64,000 nt of DNA from the NCBI GenBank assembly GCA_008694505.1, contig VZDJ01004378.1, forward strand, positions 13,312,898 to 13,376,897. The letters run 5' to 3'. Position numbers and translations under genes: made by a program. Source of the DNA: Cyanoderma ruficeps (Eukaryota; Chordata; Aves; Passeriformes; Timaliidae). Every line of letters starts with the position of its first letter. The stretch's first letter is position 1. Shown here one piece after another: positions 61,503 through 64,000 of the stretch. The notes under the pieces are model-generated. The model did not search any database and had not been told where the DNA came from. It saw nothing but the letters and a program-made list of their open reading frames with translations.

Positions 61503-61803
61503 GAATTGTAGAATCATAGAATGGGTCAGGTTTGAAAGGATTGTAAAAATTATCAAGTTTCACCCTCCTGCCATGGATAGGAACACCTTCCACTAGACCA
61601 GGTTGCTCAAAGTCCCGTCCAACCTGGCCTTGAATATTCCCAGCCGTGAAGCATCCGTGGCCCCTCTGGGCAACTTGTTCTGGTCCCTTATCATCTTCAC
61701 CATAAAAAATTTCTCCCTTACATCCAATCTAAACCTACCATCTTTCAGCTGAATATTATTATCCCTTGTCTTGCCCTATAGGCCTAGGTAAAAAGTCTCT
61801 CAA
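61503..61803 (-). mobile_element. CR1 LINE 3' end
   Basis: A clear reversed CR1 3' end: the octamer tail GAATTGTAGAATCATAGAAT comes first, then GGTCAGGTTTGAAAGGATTG, CACCCTCCTGCCATGGATAG, CCACTAGACCAGGTTGCTCA, CCGTCCAACCTGGCCTTGAA, CCCCTCTGGGCAACTTGTTC, CCAATCTAAACCTACCATCT and ATCCCTTGTCTTGCCC. Only the 3' region and the very end of ORF2 remain. The tail is on the left, so the element runs on the minus strand. It retains fairly high similarity to the remembered consensus. Confidence 0.95.
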
Positions 61804-63272
61804 AAGTATTGACTTAACGTAGTTGTTAATATGGACTTCAGGCCAAATAAATCAGATTAAGCTGCAACACATTTTGAATAATGTCTCAGGAAGCTGCAAA
61901 GAACAGTTATAAGAACAGAAATTTCCTCTTCTTGTAAAACACATATATCCCAGCTCAGAAGCATTTCTATGTCAACCTGGACTTCTTAGTCCTCTCAGCA
62001 GCAAAATCAATTGGAGGATGCAGATTTCACAAATGATGTATTTCTCAGGTAAATTTGATCTTTAGAAGGATCAGTAAGTGATTTACCAAGGCATGAATCA
62101 CTAGTTGTAAATTTCATTAACCACAGTAATAATAAAAGTTGTGACTATACTTGAAGTCTTTCTTAATTTGTCCTCCCAAATGCTTTCTACTGTGACAAGA
62201 GTCACTCAGCTCAGGTGTTATTTGTTTCATTTGAAAAGGAGTTGTCATACACCACAAATGAAAGTTCAACTTTTGTGCCATGGACCTGTCATTTATATAA
62301 ATCGATATCCAGGTGCTGTCAGTTGTTCTGCTCTGTTATTAGCTGAGACTTAACCAGTTGCTCAAAGGTGAATGAAATACTGATATGTGGGAGGTTTTTC
62401 CTGATACCTGCAGTAGTGTAAATCTAAGTGTATTTAATATCAAGTAGAAAGCCTCAAAATTCAGGTCAGTGAGGTCTTTTCTATATTCTGTGCTAAAAGT
62501 GAAAAAAGAAAGGAATAGCTGAGAGAAGGTATTTCTGTGACAACACAGCCTAAAATCAGAGAAACAGGATACCTTTCTTCCAGGAAGGCAAGATATTGCA
62601 ATTCAGCTCCTCTTGACAAAGCCATTCAGCAGCATTCCCCTTCGTTATGAAAGGAAAACATTAAAAATTACTCAATTGAATTAAAAAGTATATTCAATGT
62701 AGCTATTTGTGCAGCCAAAGTAAACCATTGGAATGAGGTTCAAAATGAAAGGGTAAAACTGGAAATATTTAACTCCTTGAGAGTATCTATATCACAAACT
62801 TCAAACAATTCTCTGAACTCACTCTGGTTGCTGAAGAAGAGCACACTGTATGCTGAATGTTACGGCATCGATCAGTGCTTAAAATCTTGACCTTAGCAAG
62901 GTTTGGATTAGCTTAGGAGAAACAGAAGTCAATACATGTTGTTGTCTCCACTTGAGAGCCCATATATATTCAGAAGGAAAATAATAGACAGTAGTGATTC
63001 TACTTGATATTAGATTAATTTTCCTGTCTAAACAAAATGTATGAGGACTCTGCATCTCTGAGCCGTACAATCAGAGTTGAGCTGCACATTGGTAAGCTTT
63101 TGGAGTGTGAATTTCCAGGATCCATAGAAGTGAAGTGGATGTGACAGAAGGACATGTGAAAGAAGTATCTCCAATTTCAGGAACAAGCCCACATGTTCAG
63201 GTACACAACCATGAGATAAAGACTGACTAATAGACAATTAAATGTTTTGGAAGTGCAAATTACCTTTGTCTA
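61804..63272. other. Unique AT-rich non-coding DNA
   Basis: No recognisable gene or repeat family. Frames up to 70 codons only. Confidence 0.55.
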
Positions 63273-63316
63273 ATATATGTGTGTGTGTATANATATATAT
63301 ATATATATATACACAC
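63273..63316. repeat. Compound TG/TA microsatellite with an N
   Basis: (TG)n passes into (TA)n and ends ACACAC. One undetermined base at 63292 falls inside the array, so its true length is uncertain. The TG left end and the CA right end give the array hairpin symmetry. Confidence 0.9.
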
Positions 63317-63546
63317 TAGAAGTGTCAATACAGATGTAGAATAAAACGTAAGGTAGACAGATTTTACCATGTTCAACCATGAACATCAAAATGTGTTAAA
63401 ACATGGATTTTACCTGCACATCAGAGAAAAACAAATCGTGTCACCAGCTATACAGATATATTATAAGCACACAACCACTTGGAAACTTTGTAACAAAAAA
63501 TTAAGTCTACATTTTTGAGCAGTTTGATCAATAATTCCTATAATGT
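63317..63546. other. Unique AT-rich non-coding DNA
   Basis: Nothing recognisable except a small imprecise inverted repeat, CATGTTCA / TGAACAT, at about 63369-63387. Confidence 0.5.
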
Positions 63547-63650
63547 TGTCCTGGCTTCAGCCAAGGACAGGGTTAGTTTTTTGCAGTAACCATAACGGAG
63601 TGGAGCCTGGAGCTGTGTGGGCATGTCGAGGTTATTCTGTACCACCATAG
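63547..63650 (+). mobile_element. Truncated endogenous retrovirus LTR, 5' part
   Basis: It starts TGTCCTGGCTTCAGCCAAGG and continues ACAGGGTTAGTTTTTTGCAG, then GGAGCTGTGTGGGCATGTCG and AGGTTATTCTGTACCACC. The head is the same type as the LTR at 56411 but the following sequence differs, so it is a related family or subfamily. The CATGTCGAGGTTATTCTATA-like block is one I associate with songbird LTRs. Similarity ends near 63650 and no TATA box, AATAAA signal or 3' LTR end follows, so it is a fragment. Confidence 0.72.
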
Positions 63651-64000
63651 CTGCTTAAGGGTAGGAATTTCAAAAGTATTCTAGGATGAGGCTTTTAAAA
63701 ACATCAGCCTTTCAAGGACCACAGCAGAGGTCACTGCAGATAAATCAATAAGTTCTGTTAAAATCTGGAGTTGAGGTTTGAATTTACAGGAGGTGAGTAT
63801 TGTAATATACCCAGGATGTGACTGGTTTCAATTTGTTGAGTATCAGAATGGTTCAGCCCAACTGTTTCTTAAACTGGTGTAAGCATTCTTATCGCAGCCT
63901 AACACCACTTCTTTGGTAGATTAAAAATGTTTTGATTACAAAGAAAACTAGACTGATGAAATGATCTGGCAAAAGAAGGGAAAGGAATGATGTAAATTAA
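63651..64000. other. Unassigned non-coding DNA at the window end
   Basis: No clear continuation of the LTR and no gene. More diverged LTR sequence could be hidden here. Confidence 0.45.

Noticed and set aside
1..64000. CRISPR arrays, bacterial operons, tRNA or rRNA genes
   Set aside because: No regularly spaced repeats with unique spacers, no ribosome-binding-site-linked gene chains, and no intact cloverleaf or rRNA sequence; the tRNA-like segments seen belong to SINE relics.

Overview
The window looks like vertebrate, very probably bird, non-coding DNA. It is AT-rich, has no long open reading frame, and its interspersed repeats are mainly CR1 LINE fragments in both orientations, with the avian-style 3' end (a GGTCCCTTCCAACC-like block followed by ATTCTATG-like octamers). 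Endogenous-retrovirus LTRs beginning TGTCCTGG(T/C)TTCAGC, as I remember them from songbirds, point to a passerine. That is recall of family consensus, not a database match. I found no protein-coding exon, tRNA, rRNA, CRISPR array or bacterial-type feature. The longest open frames (159 and 148 codons) have no recognisable protein character. The window is therefore either an intergenic gene desert or the inside of a very large intron; the sequence alone does not say which.

Layout. 1-22 kb: essentially unique AT-rich DNA with A/C or T/G low-complexity tracts (803, 2093, 10611, 15550, 19266), a TA/CA microsatellite (16834), an 18-bp tandem duplication (16960) and a perfect 24-bp palindrome (18470). 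22-25 kb: two same-strand CR1 pieces (22185-22432 and 24082-24839) in the order expected of one element but 1.65 kb apart. 25.9-27.4 kb: the best-defined mobile element, a solo LTR of about 1.45 kb (25919-27363, minus orientation) with TG...CA ends, a 5-bp target-site duplication TCTAC and a CpG-rich core. 27.4-46 kb: mostly unique, with an ancient CR1/L3-like relic (37745-38013) and a short CR1 3' end (40695-40786). 46.4 kb: an ancient MIR-like tRNA-derived SINE. 48.7-49.2 kb: two short minus-strand CR1 3' ends. 52.3-52.7 kb: three microsatellites, including (CCTTG)n. 56.4-57.8 kb: an LTR followed by a degenerate minus-strand CR1. 59.5-61.8 kb: a CR1 3' end, a possible second ancient SINE and a minus-strand CR1. 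63.3-63.7 kb: a TG/TA microsatellite and the start of another LTR.

There are no genes here to act together. The biology visible is the layering of mobile elements of different ages: amniote-age MIR and L3-like relics, older CR1 copies, and a younger LTR that still keeps its CpGs and its target-site duplication. I did not find a convincing new biological system. The features most worth a second look are the long CpG-rich solo LTR, the split CR1 and the surviving MIR-like and L3-like relics.
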